Positions 8,301 to 16,215 of a stretch of DNA of 64,000 nucleotides are shown here, in pieces; position 1 is the stretch's first letter, and the number at the start of each line of letters is the position of its first letter. Where the stretch lies: NCBI RefSeq assembly GCF_014645135.1, contig NZ_BMLH01000006.1, forward strand, positions 124,001 to 188,000. The letters run 5' to 3'. Origin of the DNA: Rheinheimera tangshanensis. Its GTDB lineage: Bacteria > Pseudomonadota > Gammaproteobacteria > Enterobacterales > Alteromonadaceae. A program made the translations under genes and the position numbers. A model generated the notes under the pieces. It saw nothing but the letters and a program-made list of their open reading frames with translations. It had not been told where the DNA came from and made no database searches.

Positions 8301-9289
8301 GCTGTGTCGCGAATTTCTCGCTCACCGTTTAAGAAAATCAGAATATCGCCAGGTGGTTCGCGATAAAGCTCTTCGACCGCATCAAAAATTGATTGCAGCT
8401 GATCGGCGTCTTTATCGTCGTTTTCTGCCAGTGGCCTGTAGCGGGTTTCCACCGGAAAGGTGCGGCCTGAGACTTCGATAATAGGCGCATCAAAAAAGTG
8501 TTTAGAAAAACGCTCCGGGTCTATGGTGGCCGAGGTAATAATGACTTTTAAATCAGGGCGGCGCGGCAATAGCTGCTTTAAGTAACCCAATAAAAAGTCG
8601 ATATTTAAACTGCGTTCGTGCGCTTCGTCGATGATCAGCGTGTCGTATTGATTTAAAAATCTGTCCTGCTGAATTTCAGCCAGAAGCACACCGTCCGTCA
8701 TCAGTTTGACTAAAGTGGTGGGCGCAGTGTGATCGCCAAAACGGATTTTATAACCCACCTGCTGACCTACAGGGCATTTTAGCTCTTCAGCTAAACGTGC
8801 AGAAACACTGCGCGCAGCTAAACGCCGTGGCTGGGTATGGCCTATCATACCGGCGACACCACGACCTAACTCTAAACAGATTTTTGGAATTTGGGTGGTT
8901 TTACCCGAGCCGGTTTCACCGGCAATAATCACCACCTGATGTTTGGCAATGGCGGCTTTAATATCGTCTTTTTTACCGACCACAGGCAGCTCAGCCGGGT
9001 AGTCAATAGCGGGAACTGCGGCCTGGCGCTGAGCCCGTAGCTGCATAGAGGCGGTGATTTTTGCCGACAATTGCTGCATTAACTGCTGCTGTTTGCTCTC
9101 ATCCTGCTGCTTTTTAATGTTCTGTAATGACTGGCGAAACCTGTGCTGATCTTTGGATAAAGAATTAGCAATGGCTTTGGTCAGCGCGGCAACAGAAATT
9201 TCAGCGTCCGTAGTAAGGTGATTGCTAGCAACAGCAGGTTTAGCAGTAGAGTCGGTCAACACAAGGCCCTCAATAAATAGGGGCGACAT
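5330..9289 (-). CDS. hrpA: ATP-dependent RNA helicase HrpA (DEAH box)
   Basis: 1319 residues, matching the usual ~1300 of HrpA. Motif I GETGSGKT is at 124-131, DEAH at 221-224 and SAT at 253-255. The helicase C-terminal, HA2/OB-fold and long DUF3418 C-terminal regions follow. HrpA unwinds RNA and rescues stalled or collided ribosomes on mRNA in proteobacteria. It is preceded by a hairpin and a CBS-domain gene on the same strand. No strong ribosome site was seen before the ATG, so the start is less certain than the rest. Confidence 0.95.
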   Translation of the reverse strand: MSPLFIEGLVLTDSTAKPAVASNHLTTDAEISVAALTKAIANSLSKDQHRFRQSLQNIKKQQDESKQQQLMQQLSAKITASMQLRAQRQAAVPAIDYPAELPVVGKKDDIKAAIAKHQVVIIAGETGSGKTTQIPKICLELGRGVAGMIGHTQPRRLAARSVSARLAEELKCPVGQQVGYKIRFGDHTAPTTLVKLMTDGVLLAEIQQDRFLNQYDTLIIDEAHERSLNIDFLLGYLKQLLPRRPDLKVIITSATIDPERFSKHFFDAPIIEVSGRTFPVETRYRPLAENDDKDADQLQSIFDAVEELYREPPGDILIFLNGEREIRDTADALEKLKLPHTEILPLYARLSAAEQNRIFQTGVGRRIVLSTNVAETSLTVPGIRYVIDPGTVRISRYSYRSKVQQLPIEAISQASANQRKGRCGRVAAGICIRLYSEEDFNSRPEFTDPEILRTNLASVILQMLALGLGDIQAFPFLERPDSRFINDGIKLLEELGAVKPQSNSHSLQMTDLGRQISRLPVDPRLARMVFAATKHSCLQEVLVIVSALSIQDPRERPLDKQQKADELHGRFADPDSDFSAWLKLWAYLQEKQDELTNNQFRRLCKQELLNYLRVREWQDLYGQLSQICTEQQWSLNSQVASYEQIHSALLTGLLGQIGSRDSDADYMGPRQSRFFVFPGSSLFKRKPKWVMAAELVETSKLYARAVAKIEPEWIEPAAMHLVSRSYSEPHWEKKKGAVVAYEQVSLYGLIIVGKRPVLYSKIDPATCHKIFIRSALVEQDLGLNESFLAHNQKLIEQVTELEEKARRRDILVDEETLADFYAEKIPVWANNRVDFAKWWKEAKAKDAKLLNLDLDQLYKRDASEVTADKFPEFWRQGNLTLPLDYHFSPGAPDDGVSLVVPLSLLNQLEEQGFDWLIPGLRHDLLVALIKCLPKQYRRNFVPAPNYADALMQSIKPEDGPLLDVVSNRLKRMSGVTIPDDAWDLSGIDTHLKFNFKVVDDKGNTLKQGRSLALLKQELQGKVQQSLSQVAERGIEQEQLTQWSFGQLPREYIKMQAGYQIKAYPALVDNKDSVAIKLLDNAEQAAEQSKLGLRRLVLLNVPSPVKYLQESLPNKAKLGLYFNPFGKVLELIDDCIAAGVDQLISEQPWPETEADFTAVKEKVRAELGETVLRIALKVEQILTLGHEIQKKLKGKVELKHVQGQGEIKQHLDSLLFKGFVSTHGAVRLDAILRYLQALQKRQEKLPVDPNRDRLMSHEYQKAEEAYQSLLGKYAGRAIPEPVLAIRWMLEELKVSLYAQTLGTPYPVSVKRILLAVSELK

Positions 9290-9314
9290 GCTACCAAGTT
9301 CAGGGGCTTTAGAT

Positions 9315-9351
9315 CCAGTAAAAGCACCGCTTAAAACAGTGCTTTTACTGG
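9315..9351. terminator. Perfect 13-bp hairpin between CBS gene and hrpA
   Basis: CCAGTAAAAGCAC (9315-9327) pairs perfectly with 9339-9351 across an 11-base loop. It lies just after the CBS-gene stop and before hrpA. No clean U-run follows on the minus strand, so it may be a weak terminator or an mRNA-end stabiliser. Confidence 0.6.
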
Positions 9352-9358
9352 AAATACG

Positions 9359-9778
9359 TCAACTTACAGCTTTGTAATGGGAGTGCAGCTCGAGGTCAAT
9401 AGCGCGCAATACATCAGTTCTGCTAATCACGCCAAGCAGATAACCATCGTCATCCACCACCGGATACACTTTAGGTTTGGCCTGCAACATGGTTTGGGCT
9501 AAATCTACTATGCCGTGGTATGACTTTACCGTTAGCACCTCAGTGCGCATCACATCTTTTACTGAAGCAGATTGCTGCAAGTGGTAAGTGCCGGATAGCA
9601 TTCTGGACAGACAATCCTGCTCAGACACAAAACCAATCACCTTCTTCTCTTTATTGATCACAGGCCCGCCGAGTTGCTCAGCGAGGATCAGTTTATTCAC
9701 TGCTTCCTCGACTGACATTTCTTCGGTAAAAGTCACGGGGTGACGATTCATATGATCGGATATTTTTAGTAAGTCCAT
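9359..9778 (-). CDS. Tandem CBS-domain protein
   Basis: 139 residues made almost wholly of two CBS motifs (about 8-60 and 74-130; for example GFVSEQDCLSRML and GVISRTDVLRAI). CBS pairs bind adenine nucleotides (ATP, AMP, SAM) and usually act as energy or ligand sensors. Here no enzymatic or transporter domain is attached, so the regulated partner is unknown. GAGGGAG precedes the ATG. It is separated from hrpA by a hairpin, so probably a separate transcript. Confidence 0.9.
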   Translation of the reverse strand: MDLLKISDHMNRHPVTFTEEMSVEEAVNKLILAEQLGGPVINKEKKVIGFVSEQDCLSRMLSGTYHLQQSASVKDVMRTEVLTVKSYHGIVDLAQTMLQAKPKVYPVVDDDGYLLGVISRTDVLRAIDLELHSHYKAVS

Positions 9779-9832
9779 AGCTCCCTCAAACTGTCGTTTA
9801 CCTACAACAGCTTAAGCGTAGACCAGCATCAG

Positions 9833-10858
9833 CTACTTGGCTGAACTCTGTTTAAAAATTTCAGTCACCGCCGCTTCACCTTCGGATCTTTTTGCTCTGT
9901 ACATGCCTTCGGTATTAAAGCTCCAGCTGACTTTGCCTTTGTGATCAATCAGGATCACTCCACCTGTGCCCCCTACTTTTGCCAGTTCGTGCTGAATCAC
10001 CTGATCGGCCGCTTTATCAGCACTGATGCCCTGATACTTCACCCGGGCGCAGATATCTGAAGCAACCCGGTAACGGATAAAAAACTCACCATGACCTGTC
10101 GCAGAAACCGCGCAGCTGGCATTGTCGGCGAAGTTACCGGCGCCGATGATAGGTGCATCACCAATACGGCCATAGCGTTTGGCTGTCATGCCGCCCGTTG
10201 AGGTGGCTGCGGTTAATAAACCACTGCTATCTATCGCTACAGCGCCGACAGTACCCATATTCCACTCTGGTTGCCATGGTGCTTCTAAACGATAATTTTT
10301 TGCCTGATGTGGCACTTTTTGCATACTTTGTTTGGCTTTTTTCAGTGCGTCATAGCGAAAACTGGTATCGAAATAACTGTTCTCCACCAACTGCAGCCCC
10401 TGCTCTTTGGCAAATTGCTCAGCGCCAGCACCGGATAGCATCACATGTTCGGATTTTTCCATCACAGCGCGGGCCAGCAACACCGGGTTTTTCACATGCT
10501 TTAAACCTGAAGCTGCACCAGCCATCAGATTATCTCCGCGCATAATAGAGGCATCCAGTTCATGGCCTTCATCATAGGTATACACAGCGCCTTTCCCTGC
10601 GTTAAACAGCGGAGAGTCTTCCATAATCAGCACTGCGGCTGTCACTGCATCAACACTACTGCCGCCTTTTTCCAGCACCGCATAACCGGTATCCACCGCA
10701 TGTTTCAGTGTGGCGTGGTAGGCCTGCTCCTGCGCGTCGGTCATCTGGCTTTTATTGATAGTACCGGCACCACCGTGTATGACGATAGCAAGAGGTTGTT
10801 TGGCAAAAGCCATCGCAGAAAAGCAGCTTAAAGCTAAAAAAGACATGGTGCGGCGCAT
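9833..10858 (-). CDS. Isoaspartyl peptidase / L-asparaginase (Ntn hydrolase), exported
   Basis: 341 residues with a signal peptide (about residues 1-19, ending AMAFA). The glycosylasparaginase/IaaA-type fold follows: HGGAGTI near residue 28, GNxxxNAGKGAVYT-like substrate loop around 85-95, and nucleophilic Thr203 in NMGTVGAVA, before which the precursor autocleaves. GHGEFFIR near the C-terminal half is also typical. It removes isoaspartyl residues from dipeptides and/or hydrolyses asparagine in the periplasm. Stands alone. Confidence 0.92.
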   Translation of the reverse strand: MRRTMSFLALSCFSAMAFAKQPLAIVIHGGAGTINKSQMTDAQEQAYHATLKHAVDTGYAVLEKGGSSVDAVTAAVLIMEDSPLFNAGKGAVYTYDEGHELDASIMRGDNLMAGAASGLKHVKNPVLLARAVMEKSEHVMLSGAGAEQFAKEQGLQLVENSYFDTSFRYDALKKAKQSMQKVPHQAKNYRLEAPWQPEWNMGTVGAVAIDSSGLLTAATSTGGMTAKRYGRIGDAPIIGAGNFADNASCAVSATGHGEFFIRYRVASDICARVKYQGISADKAADQVIQHELAKVGGTGGVILIDHKGKVSWSFNTEGMYRAKRSEGEAAVTEIFKQSSAK

Positions 10859-10969
10859 ACAAAGTACCCTGATTATTTTATTTGTTAACTTAAGTAGGTA
10901 ATCAAGGTTGTACCGCGAACTCTATCAAAGACGCAAGTTGTGCTGCGTTAATCCGTTAAGAATAAGGGT

Positions 10970-11908
10970 TTAATCTTCAGCGCCAATCGAAGCTTCCGCA
11001 CTGCAATTTCCTGCCCGCTTAAAGCCCGCATTCAGTGCCTGCTGCTCTGTGTCAAACCATTGCTGATTGCGCTCTGACACCTGACGATAACCACTGCAAT
11101 GACTTAAGTGATACAACTTACTGCGTTTATTGCCTACTACTTGCCCTGAGACCAGAGCCGCAGTGAGTGCTGTTTCTTTTGCTTTGGTTAAACCAAAGCC
11201 CGATGCCTTGTAATTAAGCTGCCAGACTTTCTTTCCAGTGACAAAGTCATTGGCGTGGCCCATTTGCTGCGCAATACGTTGCTGTAATTTACGCTCTGTC
11301 TCATCAACAGGATCTTGCTGATGCCAGGCCATAAAAAGTTGTTGTTGCGCTCTGGCCAGAGGGATTTGATATTTATCCGCCATATAAAAATGAATACGGG
11401 CTATATCCCCCCGTATTTCAGCACGAGGCTCCACCAGACGACTTTTAAAATCGACTTTGACTTCACAAGAGCCGTACTGCGGTGCCTGCGCTGGCAACAT
11501 GGCAAAACGGTAATGCGCTCTGTCGCCATTCACCTCGCCTATAGCGGGTTTGAGGTTAAATAAATCGGCTTCCATCTGCTTAAACAAGACGTCTGTTTTA
11601 CCGCATTGCTCACGGCCACCCTGCTTCCAACAGGCCAAAGGAGAGCCAAATTGCTGAGCAGGCATCACATGCTCCCATTCAATTCTGTTGGCGCGAGGGC
11701 CATTTTTACGAATTTGATAGCCGCAGCCTTTTAAATCAGGAATACCTTTGCCTGATTGCCAACGAATGGCACAACCACAATAAAACTCTTGTTTTTCAGG
11801 GGCGTAAATACGGCTGGCGATAGTTTTTGCAGAGTCAAAATTAGCAGGTGCGGCTGTAGCGACTGCAGATAAAACAAAGAATACAGCACAAAACATAAAT
11901 TTAAACAA
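10970..11908 (-). CDS. Periplasmic/secreted endonuclease I family nuclease with C-terminal Ada-like metal-binding domain
   Basis: 312 residues. The N-terminal signal peptide ends near ATAA. The endonuclease I domain (~30-230) shows the beta-beta-alpha-metal catalytic stretch RIEWEHVMPAQQFG and a later FNLKPAIGEVNGDRAHYRF segment with paired cysteines. The last ~65 residues (GNKRSKLYHLSHCSGY...) look like the Ada-type zinc-binding module often fused to nucleases. It should cut extracellular or periplasmic DNA non-specifically, for nutrition or to limit DNA uptake. The longest frame starts with TTG (AAGG 10 bases upstream); an ATG four codons later (11896) is the alternative. Confidence 0.88.
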   Translation of the reverse strand: MFKFMFCAVFFVLSAVATAAPANFDSAKTIASRIYAPEKQEFYCGCAIRWQSGKGIPDLKGCGYQIRKNGPRANRIEWEHVMPAQQFGSPLACWKQGGREQCGKTDVLFKQMEADLFNLKPAIGEVNGDRAHYRFAMLPAQAPQYGSCEVKVDFKSRLVEPRAEIRGDIARIHFYMADKYQIPLARAQQQLFMAWHQQDPVDETERKLQQRIAQQMGHANDFVTGKKVWQLNYKASGFGLTKAKETALTAALVSGQVVGNKRSKLYHLSHCSGYRQVSERNQQWFDTEQQALNAGFKRAGNCSAEASIGAED

Positions 11909-12235
11909 AGCGGTACAACCTTAAACTGTCTGCAGAACTGTTTTATTATGCCATAAGCCTGAGCTATGCGGTTCAGGCATTTACTCAAGGGTAAAAGCGT
12001 TAAACTTGCTGGAACAACACCGGATAAATACAAACTGGAATCTATACAAAATAATGAGTTAAACAGAATTTTTCTGGGTTATCAGCCTTTCGCTGCATCC
12101 TTATGCCAAATCATTCATTACCAATGGTTAACAATAAACACACTTTTTTCGAAGTTAATTTGACTATTTAGCGTGCAGAATGTAGTTTCATCGCTATAAA
12201 GCAGCAGTTAAACGCAGAAAAAGAGTTAATCCGCT
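11909..12235. other. Divergent intergenic region (327 bp)
   Basis: AT-rich DNA between the divergently transcribed endonuclease and receiver-TPR genes. It must hold both promoters. I see no repeat, RNA gene or recognisable operator in it. Confidence 0.4.
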
Positions 12236-13867
12236 ATGGACCAGTCATTTTTTCGTTGCAAAAAAGTCTTGGTCATTGATGACTGTGCGCCTGTCCGGGC
12301 CACCGTAAAAGGAATGTTACAACAAATGGGGTTTGAGGCTATTCACGTAGCCAAAGACGCGGGCGAAGCTATGCAAAAATGCATCGATATGCCCTTCGAT
12401 TTTATCTTATGTGACTTCAATCTCGGTGACTGTAAAGATGGTTATCAGTTATTTGAAGCGTTGAAAAAGCAGCAACTGTTGGCTCCGCTTTGCTGCTTTA
12501 TTGTCATAAGCGCCGAAGCACAAAGCCAAATCGTACATGGTGTCATTGAGTTACAGCCAGACGATTACCTGCTCAAACCTTTTACCGCACCTGCACTGGA
12601 AGAACGTATATGCAGAGCAATCAAGCACCGCCTCGAGCTAAGAAAAGTATTTTTCCGCCTGTTTGAACACGAATATGTTGAAGCCACTCGAGAATGCGAT
12701 ATTGTGATCCGCACCAAGCCAGACTTCGCGTTACAGGCTATGCGTTTAAAAGGTGAATTACTGTTGAAGCTCGGCGAATACGACAAGGCCGAAACCTTTT
12801 ACCAAAAAGTACTACAACAAAAAGCCTATAGCTGGGCGCGCTTGGGTCATGCTTTGAGTTGCTTTTATCTGGAACGTTGGGAAGATACCGAACTTGAGCT
12901 GGTGGACCTGACGCAATTTGGCGATACCAAAGTGGAAGCTCTGGATTGGTTATCTCGTTTATATGTGCGTCACGGTCGGTATCAACTGGCCTTTGACACC
13001 CTCAGTAAGGCCGCCACCTTGTCGCCGAAAAATATCAGCCGGCAAAAAACACTGAGTAATCTATGTGTCATATTAGGCCACACCGATCTGGCAGCCCGTA
13101 TTGCCGGAAAAATAGTTCAGGGTGCCCGTCATTCTATTGACGATACCGCAGATAATTATCTGAACCACGCCCGAGCTTTAGTTGATCAGGCTAAAAGCGC
13201 TAACGTGCTGGAAAAAGCTGTGATAGTCCAAAACGCCGCTAAACTGCTGGATGCTCTGCATAAACGTTTTAATGTTGAGGCGCTGAAACGTGAAACTGTG
13301 ATTTTACGCAGCCGGATGCACAGCTGCCGTGGTGCGATTAAAGAAGGTCGTGAACTGATACAGCAAATCCAGGATCTCCCTCTGGATGATTTAAGCATCG
13401 ACAGTTGTATGGACGCTGCCAAAGCCTATTTTGAACTGGGCGATTTGTACTCCAGTCAGCTCTGTATCGACAAGTTACGAACCATGTTATACGACGATGA
13501 CTTCCTGACTGAAACTCAACGTATTATGCTGCAGCTGGAACAAGACCAACACGAAAGCTTAAAACAGCAAATCAAACAAATGAATACCGAAGCCACAGAC
13601 GCTTATCTGATGGGGCAATATGGCCGTGCTGTGTCGCTTTTTTGCGAAACCTTCGACTATATGCCCACCAATCCGGTGATAGCACTCAACTTGCTGCAAG
13701 CCATGAGTAAAAGTGCAGGTTTAACAGGCGAAACCATCAACTATGCTCGCAACGCTGCTCGTGTACTACGGCAAAACAAGCTGGAAAAAAGCGAACAAGA
13801 ACGCTTTGAAAAGTATGTTGTGACTTTAAAGAAAACCCAGCCGGGATTAGCTCAGGTTCAGCTTTAA
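12236..13867 (+). CDS. Response regulator with TPR output region
   Basis: 543 residues. A receiver domain occupies ~8-125 with Asp15/Asp16, phospho-acceptor Asp60 (LCDFNLG), Ser92 and Lys114 (YLLKPF). The rest is helical, with tetratricopeptide-like repeats from about residue 150 (AGEYDKAETFYQ-type helices, repeated near 250 and 450). No DNA-binding or c-di-GMP domain is visible, so output is probably by protein binding, as in the VieB-type receiver-TPR proteins. No kinase gene is adjacent. It overlaps the convergent DUF1543 gene by 4 bp. Confidence 0.85.
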   Translation: MDQSFFRCKKVLVIDDCAPVRATVKGMLQQMGFEAIHVAKDAGEAMQKCIDMPFDFILCDFNLGDCKDGYQLFEALKKQQLLAPLCCFIVISAEAQSQIVHGVIELQPDDYLLKPFTAPALEERICRAIKHRLELRKVFFRLFEHEYVEATRECDIVIRTKPDFALQAMRLKGELLLKLGEYDKAETFYQKVLQQKAYSWARLGHALSCFYLERWEDTELELVDLTQFGDTKVEALDWLSRLYVRHGRYQLAFDTLSKAATLSPKNISRQKTLSNLCVILGHTDLAARIAGKIVQGARHSIDDTADNYLNHARALVDQAKSANVLEKAVIVQNAAKLLDALHKRFNVEALKRETVILRSRMHSCRGAIKEGRELIQQIQDLPLDDLSIDSCMDAAKAYFELGDLYSSQLCIDKLRTMLYDDDFLTETQRIMLQLEQDQHESLKQQIKQMNTEATDAYLMGQYGRAVSLFCETFDYMPTNPVIALNLLQAMSKSAGLTGETINYARNAARVLRQNKLEKSEQERFEKYVVTLKKTQPGLAQVQL

Positions 13868-14358
13868 CCCAAAACAAGATAATCCGACTGATGCACTGTT
13901 TCTTTGTGCTGGCCTTGAGTCAAACGCACATAACGACCGCCTATCTGATCAATAGCAATACAGTCATCCACATCCAGCACGGCATCGGTATGAGGTTTAT
14001 CCCAGCTTTTGGGCAGATGCATTTTACCTTTCTGCTTTGCTTGAGCTTTGTCTTGGGCTGTTACCAGCAGGTAATGGTGATCTTCGCCAAAAGCGCCTGG
14101 AGTATAGCCACCTAAGTTGATGAAAAATAACCGTAATTCATCTGCTGCAGGTGCCTGCTCAGAAAACCGTACCTGATAGCCTTCGATTCCATCCACCTGC
14201 ATCCAGGAATCGATATGCATACCAGCCAGAGTGCCAAACCACTGCTGACGCAACTCTGGGTAGCAGTCTTCAAGACTGTTGCCGGTAACAAAGACCACAT
14301 CGTGCACTTCAATTTTCGCTTTTGGGTGTTTCCCCCCCAGCATCACAACAAATAACAT
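13864..14358 (-). CDS. DUF1543 domain protein
   Basis: 164 residues opening with MLFVVMLGGKHPKAKIEVHD, a signature I associate with DUF1543, which occurs as one or two tandem units. Function is unknown for the family. It lies 12 bp downstream of the deaminase gene on the same strand, so the two probably share a transcript. AGGA precedes the ATG. Confidence 0.85.
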   Translation of the reverse strand: MLFVVMLGGKHPKAKIEVHDVVFVTGNSLEDCYPELRQQWFGTLAGMHIDSWMQVDGIEGYQVRFSEQAPAADELRLFFINLGGYTPGAFGEDHHYLLVTAQDKAQAKQKGKMHLPKSWDKPHTDAVLDVDDCIAIDQIGGRYVRLTQGQHKETVHQSDYLVLG

Positions 14359-14370
14359 GACAATTTCCTG

Positions 14371-14967
14371 TTAATCCCGGCCGTTGTAAATCCGGCCACC
14401 AGAGTTTTTGTAATAATCCAGCACAGCTTTGGCGTCGCTGCGTTTGAACTGACGCACCACTTCCATACCGGCTTTTTCTAAATACTGATAAGACTGCTCA
14501 AACACCGGGCCTTCGTCAAAACCGATAGCACGTGCATCTTCAGCAGCACCAGCACAAACCATACGGTTGACGCCACTCCAAAGCACAGCGCCCATACACA
14601 TGGCACAAGGCTCACAGGAGGTAAATAACTCACGGCCAGTGTCTGTTGCCAAAGTAAAAGTACCCAAGGCTTTTTCGGCCATCATAATAGCCACAGTTTC
14701 ACCATGTAAGGTGGAATTGGTTAAAGGCACCACACGGTTGACCCCTACCCCTAACAGCTGGCCTGACGAGCGATCAAAAATAGCAGTACCAAAAGGGCCG
14801 CCCGTACCACGTTCAACGTTTTGTTTTGACAATTCAATAGCTAAGGCCATTTTCTCATCGTCCGTTACGTAGGTTTTCTGCCAGTCGACAAAAGATGCCA
14901 CCCAGTCAGGTAATTCCACAGTGACAGCACTGCCCGGCTGATGAATAAAACCAATACGCTCTTTCAT
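14371..14967 (-). CDS. Nucleoside/guanine deaminase-like enzyme (CMP/dCMP deaminase fold)
   Basis: 198 residues of the zinc-dependent cytidine-deaminase superfamily. The first zinc ligand and catalytic Glu appear as H88-G89-E90, in place of the common HAE. The PCxxC motif provides C121 and C124 ([12 protein letters not shown]). Length and the ~40-residue N-terminal extension fit guanine deaminase-like or general COG0590 nucleoside deaminases rather than TadA, which is expected elsewhere. It should hydrolytically deaminate a purine or related base in the cytosol; exact substrate not determinable. AGGA seven bases before ATG; followed by the DUF1543 gene. Confidence 0.85.
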   Translation of the reverse strand: MKERIGFIHQPGSAVTVELPDWVASFVDWQKTYVTDDEKMALAIELSKQNVERGTGGPFGTAIFDRSSGQLLGVGVNRVVPLTNSTLHGETVAIMMAEKALGTFTLATDTGRELFTSCEPCAMCMGAVLWSGVNRMVCAGAAEDARAIGFDEGPVFEQSYQYLEKAGMEVVRQFKRSDAKAVLDYYKNSGGRIYNGRD

Positions 14968-15205
14968 GATTTGTCCTGTCGCTTATAGCAAAAAATTGGG
15001 CCGACTTTTTACCTTTATATCAGTTGAGCTACAAGTAAAAAATCGCAGAATGCTAAATTTATGTGACAAAAACTGCTGTCCTTACCAATTCTGAAGAAAC
15101 AGGCAAGGACACTCAAGTTTTGTTCTACCACCAAAGAGAGCCCTGCTGCCAAGCTAAATTCATGGCGAACTCTCGCTTAGCACAGCAATACACAGGAGCA
15201 ACGTG

Positions 15206-16075
15206 ATGTCTGATCTCAATGTACATTCAATAGCAACAACAAAAGAAAAAGTCTGGTTTATCACAGGTGCAAACCGGGGCATAGGCGCTGAAATTGCAAA
15301 AGCGGCATTGGCCTCAGGGGACTCTGTGGTGGTTACAGGCCGCAATCTACAGCAGCTCAGAGAAAAGTTTGGTGATTCAGACAAAGCTTTGGCTTTAGCT
15401 CTGGATGTCACAGACATCGCTCAGGCTCTGGAAGCAGTAGAAGCGACTCTCAACCATTTTGGCCGTATTGATGTACTGGTCAATAACGCAGGTTACGGCC
15501 AATTAGGTGTATTCGAGGAAATTCCACAAGCCGACGTAGAGCGTCAGTTTGCCACTAATGTATTTGGTCTGATGAATGTCACCCGCGCTGTATTACCCCT
15601 GATGCGGGCGCAGCGCAGTGGCCGTATCTTCAACCTGTCCTCTATTGGCGGCGCTTTAGGTTTTGATGCGGCTTCTGTCTATTGCGCCACTAAGTTTGCG
15701 GTAGAGGGGTTTACTGAATCTCTGGCGCTTGAAGTCAAAGGCTTTGGCATAGAGGTGACTATTGTTGAACCAGGTTTCTTTCGCACTGACTTTCTCGATA
15801 GCAGCTCAGTGCAGTATGGCACTGAGAAACTAGCCGACTATCAGGACTACTCCACTGCACTAGAGCAAGCTTACAACAAAGTCAGCCATCAACAGGCTGG
15901 CGACCCAGCCAAGTTAGGTCAAGTGCTGGTACAACTGGCAAAGGCTGATGTTCTGCCGCTGCGATATGCAGCAGGCTCTGACGCTATAGATTATTTAACC
16001 ACGGCCTATCAACGCCGCTTGCAGGAGTTGAACGACTATAAAGCCTTGTCTCTGTCGACAGATATTGAGGCTTAA
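15206..16075 (+). CDS. Short-chain dehydrogenase/reductase
   Basis: 289 residues, classical SDR. NAD(P)-binding TGANRGIGAEI is near residue 20, NNAGYG near 95, catalytic Ser in FNLSSIGG near 148 and Tyr-x3-Lys in YCATK near 160. The adenine-binding loop suggests NADP(H) is possible, but substrate is unknown. I chose the ATG at 15206 over the GTG one codon earlier because AGGAG ends seven bases upstream. Stands alone between divergent and unrelated genes. Confidence 0.92.
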   Translation: MSDLNVHSIATTKEKVWFITGANRGIGAEIAKAALASGDSVVVTGRNLQQLREKFGDSDKALALALDVTDIAQALEAVEATLNHFGRIDVLVNNAGYGQLGVFEEIPQADVERQFATNVFGLMNVTRAVLPLMRAQRSGRIFNLSSIGGALGFDAASVYCATKFAVEGFTESLALEVKGFGIEVTIVEPGFFRTDFLDSSSVQYGTEKLADYQDYSTALEQAYNKVSHQQAGDPAKLGQVLVQLAKADVLPLRYAAGSDAIDYLTTAYQRRLQELNDYKALSLSTDIEA

Positions 16076-16215
16076 CATCAGCGGGACTATGTATTGTTGT
16101 ATGGTCGAGCAGGAATGCATGCCTTTGCAAGCTTTCAAAAAGCCTGGTCCCACAATCGACGCCTTTAGCGACCAGTGCTACACTGCCCGCTCTTTACTCT
16201 GGCATTTATGGACTC

